DNA of 64,000 nt from Noviherbaspirillum cavernae (GTDB lineage Bacteria; Pseudomonadota; Gammaproteobacteria; Burkholderiales; Burkholderiaceae_D). Under the pieces are notes generated by a model that saw only the letters and a list, made by a program, of their open reading frames with translations, was not told the origin of the DNA and made no database searches. The stretch lies in the NCBI RefSeq assembly GCF_003590875.1, contig NZ_QYUN01000002.1, positions 3,596,001 to 3,660,000 on the forward strand. Direction: 5' to 3'. Shown piece after piece: positions 34,564 to 43,096 of the stretch (positions are counted from its first letter, which is position 1; each line of letters begins with the position of its first letter). The position numbers were made by a program, and so were the translations under genes.

Positions 34564-36522
34564 ATGGCGGACGAGACACGAGACGCAGCGGCGCAGACCT
34601 TTCCGCGCATCCTGCTGCAGCACGCGCAGGCCAGGCCGGACAAACCGGCTTTCCGCGAAAAGGATCTGGGCATCTGGCAAACCTGGAGCTGGGCGCAGGT
34701 CGCCGACGAGGTGCGCGCGCTGGCCTGCGGTCTGGCCGCGATGGGTTTCAAGCGCGGCATGAACCTTGCCATCATCGGCGACAACCGGCCGCGCCTGTAC
34801 TGGGCGATGGCGGCAGCGCAATGTCTGGGCGGCGTGCCGGTGCCGCTGTACCAGGATGCGCCGGCGGCCGACATGGCGTATGTGCTGGACGACGCCGAAA
34901 TCGATTTTGCCGTGGTGGAAGACCAGGAGCAGGTCGACAAGCTGTTCGAGATCAAGCAGTCGCTCGCGCGCATTTCCCATATCGTGTACGACGACGAGCG
35001 CGGCATGCGGCATTACGCGCAGCCGGAACTCAATTCGTATGAGCAAGTACAGCAACTCGGGCGCGAGTTCGACAAGGCCAATCCCGATTTCTTCATGCAC
35101 GAAGTCAATGCCGGCAAGGGCAGCGATGTCTCCATCATGCTCTACACCTCGGGCACCACCGGCAAGCCGAAAGGCGTGTGCCAGACACATGCGGCAATGA
35201 TCGCGGCCGGCATCGGCGGCGTCGGTTTCGACAAACTGACGGCGGACGACGACATCCTGTCCTACCTGCCAATGGCGTGGGTCGGCGATCACCTGTTTTC
35301 CTTTGCGCAAGCAATGGTGGCGGGCTTCACCGTCAACTGCCCGGAATCGGGCGACACGGTGATGACCGACCTGCGTGAAATCGGCCCGACCTATTACTTC
35401 GCGCCGCCGCGCATCTTCGAGAACATGCTGACCACGGTGATGATCCGCATGGAAGACGCGAGCGCGCTCAAGCGCAAGCTGTTCCGGCATTACATGGACG
35501 TCGCGCGCCGTGTCGGCTCCGACATTCTCGACGGCAAGCCGGTCGGCCTGATGGACCGCATCCAGTATGGTCTGGGCAAGCTGCTGGTCTACGGCCCGCT
35601 GAAGAATGTGCTGGGCCTGTCTCGCGTGCGGGTCGCCTACACGGCAGGCGCGGCCATCGGCCCCGACCTGTTCCGCTTCTACCGCTCGATCGGCGTCAAC
35701 CTGAAGCAGCTGTACGGCTCGACCGAAACCTGCGCCTATGTCTGCCTGCAACCCGACGGCAACATCAAGTTCGACAGCGTCGGCCTGCCCGCGCCGGGCG
35801 TTGAAGTGGCGCTTGCCGACAACGGCGAAGTGCTGGTCAAGTCGCCCGCCATGCTCAAGGAGTATTACAAGCGGCCGGATGCAACGGCGGAAGTGATCGA
35901 CGCCAACGGCTACTTCCACACCGGCGACGCCGGCATCTTCGACAGCGAAGGCCATCTGCGCATCATCGATCGCGCAGCCGACGTCGGGCGCATGTCGAGC
36001 GGCGACATGTTTGCGCCGAACTACATCGAGAACAAGCTGAAGTTCTTCCCCTTCATCAAGGAAGCGGTCGCCTTCGGCAGCGAGCGCGACCGCGTGTGCG
36101 CCTTCATCAACATCGACATGGAAGCGGTCGGCAACTGGGCCGAGCGGCGCGGCATCGCCTACGCCGGCTACACCGACCTGGCGGCCAAGAAGGAAACCTA
36201 CGATCTGATCGCCGAATGCATCGAAAAGGTGAACGCGGACCTCGCCGGCGAGGCACTGATGAGCGGCACGCAGATCCATCGCTTCCTCGTGCTGCACAAG
36301 GAGCTGGACCCGGACGACGACGAACTGACGCGCACGCGCAAGGTGCGGCGCCGCTTCATCGCCGACAAGTACCACGCCCTGATCGATGCGCTGTATTCCG
36401 GCAAGACCTCGCAGTACATCGAGACGCAGGTGAAGTTCGAGGATGGACGGCAAGGCATGGTGGCAGCCGACCTGCGCATTCTTGACGTGAAAACATTTGC
36501 CTCGGTGAAGCAGGCCGCCTGA
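34564..36522 (+). CDS. AMP-binding acyl-CoA synthetase, long-chain type
   Basis: 652 residues. The adenylation motif is LYTSGTTGKPKGVCQTHAAM, the A5 region YGSTETCAYVCLQPDGNI, and A7/A8 FHTGDAGIFDSEGHLRIIDR. The form (DRAADVGRMSSGDMFAPNYI in place of the usual K-x-GE) resembles the long-chain/bubblegum-type synthetases. It starts a same-strand run with the liv genes, 16 bp before livG, so it likely activates the substrate imported by the transporter (fatty or aromatic acid). Substrate is not determinable. Confidence 0.92.
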   Translation: MADETRDAAAQTFPRILLQHAQARPDKPAFREKDLGIWQTWSWAQVADEVRALACGLAAMGFKRGMNLAIIGDNRPRLYWAMAAAQCLGGVPVPLYQDAPAADMAYVLDDAEIDFAVVEDQEQVDKLFEIKQSLARISHIVYDDERGMRHYAQPELNSYEQVQQLGREFDKANPDFFMHEVNAGKGSDVSIMLYTSGTTGKPKGVCQTHAAMIAAGIGGVGFDKLTADDDILSYLPMAWVGDHLFSFAQAMVAGFTVNCPESGDTVMTDLREIGPTYYFAPPRIFENMLTTVMIRMEDASALKRKLFRHYMDVARRVGSDILDGKPVGLMDRIQYGLGKLLVYGPLKNVLGLSRVRVAYTAGAAIGPDLFRFYRSIGVNLKQLYGSTETCAYVCLQPDGNIKFDSVGLPAPGVEVALADNGEVLVKSPAMLKEYYKRPDATAEVIDANGYFHTGDAGIFDSEGHLRIIDRAADVGRMSSGDMFAPNYIENKLKFFPFIKEAVAFGSERDRVCAFINIDMEAVGNWAERRGIAYAGYTDLAAKKETYDLIAECIEKVNADLAGEALMSGTQIHRFLVLHKELDPDDDELTRTRKVRRRFIADKYHALIDALYSGKTSQYIETQVKFEDGRQGMVAADLRILDVKTFASVKQAA

Positions 36523-36538
36523 TCGACCAGGACACAAG

Positions 36539-37333
36539 ATGACCATGACCAGCACCCGCAAGATCGGCGACGTGATCCTCGACTTGCAGAACATCTCGCT
36601 CGCGTTCGGCGGCGTGAAGGCACTGACCGACATTTCCTTCGACGTGCGCAAGCACGAAATCCGCGCCATCATCGGCCCGAACGGCGCAGGCAAGAGCTCG
36701 ATGCTGAACGTGATCAACGGCGTGTACCGCCCGCAGCAGGGCAAGATCACCTATCGCGGCGAGCACCGCAAGGACATGGACACCTACGCCGCGGCCAAGA
36801 GCGGCATCGCGCGCACCTTCCAGAACATCGCGCTGTTCAAGGGCATGTCGGTGCTCGACAACATCATGACCGGCCGCAATCTCAAGATGAAATGCAACTT
36901 CCTGCTGCAGGCGCTGTACTGGGGCCCGGCACAGAAGGAGGAAATCGAACACCGCAAGAAGGTCGAGCAGATCATCGACTTCCTTGAAATCCAGCACATC
37001 CGCAAGACGCCGGTCAGCCGCCTGCCCTACGGCTTGCAGAAGCGCGTGGAACTGGGCCGTGCACTCGCGGCGGAGCCGGAAATCCTGCTGCTCGACGAGC
37101 CGATGGCCGGCATGAACGTCGAGGAAAAACAGGACATGTGCCGCTTCATCCTCGACGTCAACGACCAGTTCGGCACCACCATCGTGCTGATCGAACACGA
37201 CATGGGCGTGGTGATGGATATCTCGGATCGGGTGGTGGTGCTGGACTACGGCAAGAAGATCGGGGATGGCACCCCGGACGAGGTGCGCGGGAATCAGGAT
37301 GTGATCAATGCGTATCTAGGGGTGGCGCATTGA
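36539..37333 (+). CDS. livG: Branched-chain amino acid-type ABC transporter ATPase (LivG)
   Basis: 264 residues; the ATG at 36545 is an alternative start. Walker A is GPNGAGKSSMLN, the signature region LPYGLQKRVELGRALAAEPE (a degenerate LSGGQ, as in many LivG proteins), and Walker B ILLLDEPMAGMNVEEK. The C-terminal VEEKxxM-type and VVVLDYGKKIGDGTPDEV segments match LivG. Partner of LivF (41697-42536). Coupling to an acyl-CoA ligase suggests a carboxylic acid substrate rather than leucine. Confidence 0.93.
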   Translation: MTMTSTRKIGDVILDLQNISLAFGGVKALTDISFDVRKHEIRAIIGPNGAGKSSMLNVINGVYRPQQGKITYRGEHRKDMDTYAAAKSGIARTFQNIALFKGMSVLDNIMTGRNLKMKCNFLLQALYWGPAQKEEIEHRKKVEQIIDFLEIQHIRKTPVSRLPYGLQKRVELGRALAAEPEILLLDEPMAGMNVEEKQDMCRFILDVNDQFGTTIVLIEHDMGVVMDISDRVVVLDYGKKIGDGTPDEVRGNQDVINAYLGVAH

Positions 37334-37476
37334 GGTTGTTGGCAGCGGCTGAGAGATTCCTCGCTGCGCTCGGAATGACAGGCCGCGGTGAATTTTCAAG
37401 AATGCAAATGATTGACGTTGCAAGCCAAGCGCGAACCGGTAGTGCCGGGAGCTTTGGCAGTTCCGCTGTGACGCTG

Positions 37477-37574
37477 CCGAAAAGTTGACTGGCAAAGTGG
37501 AAAAAGAAGCGAAACATGTCTGAGCCCGCAGGGCGAGTTGGTTTCGCTTCCCACTTTGTCAGTCAACTTTTCGG
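37477..37574. repeat. Large compound hairpin in the livG-livH gap
   Basis: Outer arms 37477-37500 and 37551-37574 are complementary at 23 of 24 positions (CCGAAAAGTTGACTGGCAAA against its complement). After a 5-A bulge the stem continues with GAAGCGAAAC (37506-37515) and GTTTCGCTTC (37541-37550), and a small inner stem GCCC/GGGC is at the tip. The whole 440-bp gap (37334-37774) has no gene; a second short dyad (ACTTTTCTTGGCGAGACAAG, then AAAAGT) lies at about 37618-37647. It looks like a mobile palindromic repeat inserted into the operon. Confidence 0.85.
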
Positions 37575-37774
37575 GAACCCCGAAGGGGCAGCGGCTGTGC
37601 GGTCGCCTTCTTTTGGTTACTTTTCTTGGCGAGACAAGAAAAGTGACTGGCTGCTGGGCCACCCCCGGCTTGTCTCCACGAAGGAACAGCATTGTTATGC
37701 AATGAACGAGGCACATAGCAGCCGCACTGCAAAGACAGCGCAGCAACCTTAAAGCAGCTGACCAGGACCCACGC

Positions 37775-38677
37775 ATGAACATCAGTTTCTTCTTCGAAGT
37801 ACTCATCGGCGGCCTCCTCGCAGGCGTCATGTACGCCCTCGTCGCCCTCGGCTTTGTCCTCATCTACAAAGCCTCCGGCGTCTTCAACTTCGCCCAGGGC
37901 GCGATGGTCTTCTTCGCCGCATTGACCTGCGTCGGCATCTCCACCAAATTCAACGTGTCCTTGTGGATCGCGATCCCCCTGACGATGGCCGTGATGGTCC
38001 TGCTCGGCCTCGCCACCGAAAGAATCGTCTTGCGCCCGCTGGTCAACCAGCCCGAGATCACGCTTTTCATGGCCACCATCGGCCTCACCTTCTTCATCGA
38101 AGGCCTGGCGCAACTGATGTGGGGCTCGCAAGTGCACCAACTCGACATCGGCATCGAGGACGTGCCGATCCAGTCCCTGCTGGACAACTTCAATATTTCG
38201 ATTTCACAGTTCGACGTCACCGCCGCCGTGATCTGCGCGGCACTGGTCACGGGCCTCGCACTCTTTTTCTCCAAAACCAAGATCGGCCGTGCGCTGCGCG
38301 CCGTGGCCGACGACCATCAGGCGGCGCTGGCGGTCGGCATTCCGCTGCAGCAGATCTGGGGCATCGTGTGGGCGGTGGCCGGCTTCGTCGCGCTGGTGGC
38401 CGGGCTGCTGTGGGGGGCGCGCAACGGCGTGCAGTTCGCGCTGACCTTCGTCGCATTGAAGGCATTACCGGTGCTGATCCTCGGCGGCTTCACCTCGGTG
38501 CCGGGCGCGATCGTCGGCGGCCTGATCATCGGCGCGTCGGAGAAACTGGCGGAGGTGTATATCGGACCGATGGTGGGCGGCGGCATCGAGGGCTGGTTCC
38601 CGTACGTGCTGGCGCTGCTGTTTTTGCTGGTGCGGCCGGAAGGCTTGTTTGGCGAGAGGATCATTCGGCGGATTTAA
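37775..38677 (+). CDS. livH: ABC transporter permease LivH
   Basis: 300 residues with eight or so hydrophobic helices. The LivH start EVLIGGLLAGVMYALVALGF, the permease loop IGRALRAVADDHQAALAVGI, and LPVLILGGFTSVPGAIVGGL are typical. Forms the membrane channel with LivM. It is separated from livG by 440 bp of repeat DNA, unusual for an operon of this kind, but is otherwise intact. Confidence 0.93.
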   Translation: MNISFFFEVLIGGLLAGVMYALVALGFVLIYKASGVFNFAQGAMVFFAALTCVGISTKFNVSLWIAIPLTMAVMVLLGLATERIVLRPLVNQPEITLFMATIGLTFFIEGLAQLMWGSQVHQLDIGIEDVPIQSLLDNFNISISQFDVTAAVICAALVTGLALFFSKTKIGRALRAVADDHQAALAVGIPLQQIWGIVWAVAGFVALVAGLLWGARNGVQFALTFVALKALPVLILGGFTSVPGAIVGGLIIGASEKLAEVYIGPMVGGGIEGWFPYVLALLFLLVRPEGLFGERIIRRI

Positions 38678-38706
38678 GAATGTTGGCGATTCCGGCGAAA
38701 GGTGTA

Positions 38707-38783
38707 GCAGGGGATTCGGGCAGCATGCTGCCCGCCTGCGGAACGGTTTGCGCCTGCAGGCGCAAACGCGCCGTGCAAGGGGG
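38707..38783. repeat. Double-palindrome repeat, copy A
   Basis: Two perfect palindromes 28 bp apart, start to start: GGGCAGCATGCTGCCC (38718-38733) and a 22-bp palindrome at 38746-38767 (centre CGCCTGCAGGCG), set in the constant frame GCAGGG..., CGCCTGCGGA and CAAGGGGG. Copies B (38867-38943) and C (54229-54305) keep frame and spacing but change both palindromes with compensating substitutions. Confidence 0.9.
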
Positions 38784-38840
38784 AACCCGGTGTCGTTTAT
38801 TCATGCGTCAGAAGTTCAGGTGGTGATCGCGTCAGGATCT

Positions 38841-39010
38841 CCTTCCCCTTCAAGGGGAAGGGTGCAGCAGGGAATTCGGACGACATGTCGTCCGCCTGCG
38901 GAACGATCTGCGTCTGCAGACGCAGATGCGCCCTGCAAGGGGGATGGGGATGGGTTCGAGCAGTCGTGTTCCACCCATCCCCACCCTAGCCCTCCCCTTG
39001 AAGGGGAGGG
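38841..39010. repeat. Composite repeat element containing double-palindrome copy B
   Basis: Flanked by the small palindromes CCTTCCCCTTCAAGGGGAAG (38841) and CCCTCCCCTTGAAGGGGAGG (38990). Inside, copy B (38867-38943) has palindromes GGACGACATGTCGTCC (38878-38893) and a 22-bp one at 38906-38927 (centre CGTCTGCAGACG), followed by GGATGGGGATGGGT and its near complement. The 389-bp gap between livH and livM holds only this and copy A; no gene is seen. Confidence 0.85.
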
Positions 39011-39066
39011 AATCAATACCTGCAAACGTATGACAGGCAAATTGCAACACTTCAGGAAGGCAAAAC

Positions 39067-40125
39067 ATGTTCTACCGTGAAGCAGGCCAGTTCAAGACAA
39101 CGTATCAAGCCGACAGCCAGATCCTGCCGATCCGCCAGGATCGCATCGGCATCGCGACGCTGCTCGCCTTCGCCTTCCTGGTGGTGCCGCTCATCGCGTC
39201 GCCCTACGCCTTTTCCGCGATCCTGATTCCCTTCCTGATCTTTGCGCTGGCCGCGCTCGGGCTCAACATCCTGACCGGCTATGCAGGGCAATTGTCATTG
39301 GGGACGGCGGCCTTCATGGCGGTCGGCGCGTTCGCCGCCTACAACTTCATCCTGCGCGTGCCCGGCATTCCGGTGCTGGTCGCCTTCATTCTCGGCGGGT
39401 TATGCGCGGCGGCGGTCGGCATCGTGTTCGGCCTGCCCTCGCTGCGCATCCGCGGCTTCTATCTGGCGGCGGCGACGCTGGCGACGCAGTTCTTCGTGGT
39501 GTGGTGCCTGACCAAGATCCGCTGGTTCACCAACTACAGTTCCTCCGGCGTGATCACCGCGCAGAAGATCACGATCTTCGGTTACAGCTTCGACACGCCG
39601 GCCAGCAAGTATCTGCTGACGCTCGGCATCGTCTGCGTGATGGCGGTGCTGGCGAAGAACATGATCCGCAGCAACGTCGGTCGCTCGTGGATGGCGGTGC
39701 GCGACATGGATGTGGCGGCGGAGGTGATCGGCTTTCGCCCGATGCGCACCAAGCTGCTGGCGTTCGCGGTCAGTTCCTTCTATTGCGGCGTGGCCGGCGC
39801 GCTGTATGCGTATGCCTATCTCGGCACGGTGGAACCGGAAGCGTACAGCCTCGATCTGTCGTTCCGCATCTTGTTCATGATCATCATCGGCGGCGTCGGT
39901 TCGATCCTCGGCTCCTTCCTCGGTGCCGCCTTCATCGTGCTGCTGCCGATCTGGCTGAACATGTTCGCGCATGCGCTGGGGCTGCCGACCTCGGTTGCGT
40001 CGAATCTGGAATTGATGGTGTTCGGCGCGCTGATCATTTTCTTCCTGATCGTCGAGCCGCACGGACTGGCGCGGCTGTGGCAGATCGCGAAGGAGAAGCT
40101 GCGGCTGTGGCCGTTCCCGTATTGA
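39067..40125 (+). CDS. livM: ABC transporter permease LivM
   Basis: 352 residues with about ten hydrophobic segments. Characteristic LivM stretches are FALAALGLNILTGYAGQLSL, GTAAFMAVGAFAAYNFILRV and GRSWMAVRDMDVAAEVIGFR (permease loop), then FRILFMIIIGGVGSILGSFL. Pairs with LivH. The substrate-binding protein gene follows after 54 bp. Confidence 0.93.
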   Translation: MFYREAGQFKTTYQADSQILPIRQDRIGIATLLAFAFLVVPLIASPYAFSAILIPFLIFALAALGLNILTGYAGQLSLGTAAFMAVGAFAAYNFILRVPGIPVLVAFILGGLCAAAVGIVFGLPSLRIRGFYLAAATLATQFFVVWCLTKIRWFTNYSSSGVITAQKITIFGYSFDTPASKYLLTLGIVCVMAVLAKNMIRSNVGRSWMAVRDMDVAAEVIGFRPMRTKLLAFAVSSFYCGVAGALYAYAYLGTVEPEAYSLDLSFRILFMIIIGGVGSILGSFLGAAFIVLLPIWLNMFAHALGLPTSVASNLELMVFGALIIFFLIVEPHGLARLWQIAKEKLRLWPFPY

Positions 40126-40179
40126 ATCCGCAATGGATGTCATCGTTGTCACTGCTGTCTTATAACAAGGAGGAGCACC

Positions 40180-41487
40180 ATGAAATTGATCAAATCCGCC
40201 CTGCTGGGCGCAGCCTTGCTCGGCGCGGTCAGCGCCGCCTCGGCGCAGGAGCAATTCGTCCCCGTCCTGTCCTATCGCGTCGGTCCCTATGCCGCAGGCG
40301 GCTCCGGCTTCTTCGGCGGCGCGATCGACTACATGAATCTGGTCAACGCGAGCGGCGGCATCAACGGCGTGAAGCTGACCTGGGAAGAATGCGAAACCGA
40401 GTACAACGCCTCGCGCGGCGTCGAATGCTACGAGCGCCTGAAGAGCAAGAACGGCGGCGCGTCGCTGGTCGAGCCGCTGGCCACAGGCATCGCCTACGGC
40501 ATCCTGGATCGCGTGGCGACCGACAAGATTCCGATGACGACGCTCGGCTACGGCCGCTCCGACGCCGCCAACGGCAAGGTCTTCCCCTATGTCTTCCCGC
40601 TGATCACCAGCTACTGGAACCAGGCGGCAGCGATGGTGAAATACCTCGGCGACAAGAGCGGCGGCATGGACAAGCTGAAGGGCAAGAAGATCGTGCACCT
40701 GTATCACGACTCCGCCTTCGGCAAGGAGCCGATGCCGGTGCTGGACGCGCAGGCCGCGCAGTACGGTTTCGAACTGATCAAGATTCCGGTCGCGCATCCG
40801 GGCAACGAGCAGCAATCGCAATGGCTGCAGATCCGCCAGGCCAAGCCGGATTACGTGATCCTGTGGGGCTGGGGCGTGATGAACGCGGTGGCGATCAAGA
40901 CCGCGCAGCGCAACGGCTTCCCGCGCGAGAAAATCCTCGGCGTCTGGTGGGCCGGCTCGGAAGAAGACACGATCCCCGCAGGCGACGCCGCCAAGGGCTA
41001 CACCACGATGACCTTCAACACGCCGGGCAACTATCCGGTGCTGGATGAGATTCGCAAGAAGGTCTACGAGGCCGGCAAGGGCAACCTCGACGACAAGACA
41101 CGCATCGGCTCGGTGTACCACATGCGCGGCGTGACGGCGGGCATTCTGTGGACCGAAGCGATTCGCAAGGCACAGGAAAAATACGGCAAGGGCAAGGTCA
41201 TGACGGGCGAACAGATCCGCTGGGGCTTCGAGAACCTGAACGTGGATGAGGCAAGGCAGAAGGCGCTCGGCGTACTCGGCATGTTCCCGCCGGTCAAGAC
41301 TTCCTGCGACGATCACGAAGGTTCCGGCGCGGTGAAGGTGCAGCAATGGAACGGCACGAAATGGGTCGCGATCACGCCGAACTGGGTGGTCGGCGACAAG
41401 GCGCTGACGCGCAAGCTGCTGGAGGAATCGTCGGCCAAGTATGCGGCGGAGAAGAACATCAAGCCGGCTTGCGCGAGCGGGGCTTGA
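40180..41487 (+). CDS. ABC transporter periplasmic substrate-binding protein (Liv/Urt type)
   Basis: 435 residues with AAGGAGGAGC upstream. The signal peptide ends at VSAASAQEQ. The type I periplasmic-binding fold is shown by SYRVGPYAAGGSGFFGGAID, NASGGINGVKLTWEECET, and GKKIVHLYHDSAFGKEPMPV. The family binds branched-chain amino acids, amides, or aromatic and fatty acids. The neighbouring CoA ligases favour an organic acid. Longer than E. coli LivJ (about 340 mature residues), as usual for the aromatic-acid group. Confidence 0.92.
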   Translation: MKLIKSALLGAALLGAVSAASAQEQFVPVLSYRVGPYAAGGSGFFGGAIDYMNLVNASGGINGVKLTWEECETEYNASRGVECYERLKSKNGGASLVEPLATGIAYGILDRVATDKIPMTTLGYGRSDAANGKVFPYVFPLITSYWNQAAAMVKYLGDKSGGMDKLKGKKIVHLYHDSAFGKEPMPVLDAQAAQYGFELIKIPVAHPGNEQQSQWLQIRQAKPDYVILWGWGVMNAVAIKTAQRNGFPREKILGVWWAGSEEDTIPAGDAAKGYTTMTFNTPGNYPVLDEIRKKVYEAGKGNLDDKTRIGSVYHMRGVTAGILWTEAIRKAQEKYGKGKVMTGEQIRWGFENLNVDEARQKALGVLGMFPPVKTSCDDHEGSGAVKVQQWNGTKWVAITPNWVVGDKALTRKLLEESSAKYAAEKNIKPACASGA

Positions 41488-41565
41488 AGTCACATTGGGT
41501 CGGAAAGTTCGCGAATCGCGAAATGCGCATTGATTCCCGGACTGCAAATTAACCCGCGACCTGCG

Positions 41566-41675
41566 CCTTTCCCCTCGCAGGGGGAAGGCCGGGATGGGGG
41601 TAGAGTCCCCGAACGAGCGTTAGCGCAAATTCGAGCACTCCACCCCCACCCTCTCCCTGCAAGGGAGGGGGAGGT
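41566..41675. repeat. GC-rich palindromic repeat between binding protein and livF
   Basis: Starts with the dyad CCTTTCCCCTCGCAGGGGGA (41566) and ends with CTCCCTGCAAGGGAG (41653-41667); between them the strand-symmetrical GGGATGGGGG and CCACCCCCACCC can pair. Related in style to the element at 38841-39010. No gene lies in the 209-bp gap. Confidence 0.7.
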
Positions 41676-41696
41676 CGCCTCTGCACACCTTCAACC

Positions 41697-42536
41697 ATGA
41701 ACATGAGCACCGCTCCCGCAAACAACAGCACCGCCGCCCCCTACCTCGCCGTCAACAATATCGAGGTCATCTACGACCACGTGATCCTCGTGTTGAAAGG
41801 CGTGTCGCTGCAAGTCCCGCAAGGCAAGATCGTCGCCCTGCTGGGCGCCAACGGCGCGGGCAAATCGACCACGCTGAAGTCGATCTCCACCCTCCTGCGC
41901 GGCGAGCGCGGCGACGTCACCAAGGGCAGCGTCGAGTTCAAGGGTGAACGCATCGACCAGCTGACGCCGAACGAACTGGTCAGGCGCGGCCTGTCGCAGG
42001 TGATGGAAGGACGGCACTGCTTCGGCCATCTGACCATCGAGGAAAACCTGCTGACCGGTGCCTACACGCGCCGGATTTCGCGCGCGGAACTGAAGGATTC
42101 GCTCGACATGGTGTATCACTACTTTCCACGCCTGAAGCAGCGCCGCGGCTCGCAGGCCGGCTACACCTCCGGCGGCGAGCAGCAGATGTGCGCGATCGGC
42201 CGCGCGCTGATGGCCAAGCCGTCGATGATCCTGCTGGACGAGCCGTCGATGGGCCTCGCGCCGCAGATCGTCGAGGAGATTTTCGAAATCGTGAAGGATT
42301 TGAACGGCAAGGAAAACGTGTCCTTCCTGCTGGCGGAACAGAACACGATGGTGGCGCTGCGCTATGCGGATTTCGGCTACATCCTGGAGAACGGGCGCGT
42401 GGTGATGGAAGGCGACGCGCAGGAACTGGCAAGCAACGAGGATGTGAAGGAGTTCTATCTCGGCGTTTCCGGTGCGGCGCGCAAGAGTTTCCGCGACATG
42501 AAGTTCTATCGACGCCGCAAGCGCTGGCTGGCGTGA
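41697..42536 (+). CDS. livF: ABC transporter ATPase LivF
   Basis: 279 residues; an ATG at 41703 is an alternative start. Walker A is GANGAGKSTTLK, the signature YTSGGEQQMCAIGRALMAKP, and Walker B SMILLDEPSMGLAPQIVEEI. FLLAEQNTMVALRYADFGYI and GRVVMEGDAQELASNEDVKE are the LivF C-terminal pattern, and the extra tail FRDMKFYRRRKRWLA is seen in LivF homologues linked to CoA ligases. Completes the importer. Confidence 0.93.
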   Translation: MNMSTAPANNSTAAPYLAVNNIEVIYDHVILVLKGVSLQVPQGKIVALLGANGAGKSTTLKSISTLLRGERGDVTKGSVEFKGERIDQLTPNELVRRGLSQVMEGRHCFGHLTIEENLLTGAYTRRISRAELKDSLDMVYHYFPRLKQRRGSQAGYTSGGEQQMCAIGRALMAKPSMILLDEPSMGLAPQIVEEIFEIVKDLNGKENVSFLLAEQNTMVALRYADFGYILENGRVVMEGDAQELASNEDVKEFYLGVSGAARKSFRDMKFYRRRKRWLA

Positions 42537-42545
42537 GGAATGTGC

Positions 42546-42599
42546 GGCGGGTGGGACCCGCCCTACCGCCCGTGGAATGTAGGGCGGGTCCCACCCGCC
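42546..42599. repeat. REP-like palindrome with 21-bp arms (copy 2)
   Basis: Arms at 42546-42566 and 42579-42599 are identical to those at 10677-10732 but in swapped order with a 12-bp loop, as in paired REP/BIME units. It begins 9 bp after the livF stop. A partial relative (GGCGGGTCGCGACCTGCCCT) lies at about 42704-42723. Confidence 0.9.
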
Positions 42600-42729
42600 A
42601 AGCACATGGAAGGCATAGCGTGCGCCACGCGCCCCGCCTTGCGGCATTGCATGAAAACGGCGACGTGCATGGCGCACCTTGGCACTGCGTTTGACAAACA
42701 CATGGCGGGTCGCGACCTGCCCTACCGAC

Positions 42730-43089
42730 ATGAATTACGCGAAGCTCATCACGTATTGCAAGACACTCCCGCACGCTAGCTGGGAACGCAAGTGGGGCAG
42801 CACGCTGATCTTCATGGTGGAACGAAAGATGTTCGCGCTCTTCATTCTCAATGCGAACGACAAACCGATCGATCTCTGGTGCAAGGTGGATGACGACCTG
42901 TTCCTGTCCTACACCGAGCAGCCGGGCATCCGACCCGCGCCCTATCTGGCGCGCGCCAAATGGATCGGCATGGAATCCGGTGCGATGAGCGATGCGATGG
43001 CAAAGGAAGTGCTGGGCCGTGCGCGTGAAATCGTTTTCTCGAAATTACCCAAGCGCACGCAAGCCGCCTTGCGCGCCCAATCAAGATAG
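42730..43089 (+). CDS. MmcQ/YjbR-family protein
   Basis: 119 residues from the ATG at 42730. The CyaY-like YjbR fold is suggested by LITYCKTLPHASWERKWGST, MFALFILNANDKPIDLWCKV and GIRPAPYLARAKWIGMESGA. Family members are small DNA-binding-type proteins without assigned function. It lies 7 bp before the PaaK-like ligase, so both are probably expressed together. The upstream reading-frame extension to 42679 runs through repeat DNA and was not used. Confidence 0.85.
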   Translation: MNYAKLITYCKTLPHASWERKWGSTLIFMVERKMFALFILNANDKPIDLWCKVDDDLFLSYTEQPGIRPAPYLARAKWIGMESGAMSDAMAKEVLGRAREIVFSKLPKRTQAALRAQSR

Positions 43090-43096
43090 GTCCGGC

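Noticed and set aside
37516..37752. 78-codon frame within the livG-livH gap
   Set aside because: It reads through the compound hairpin and repeat DNA, so it is not protein-like.
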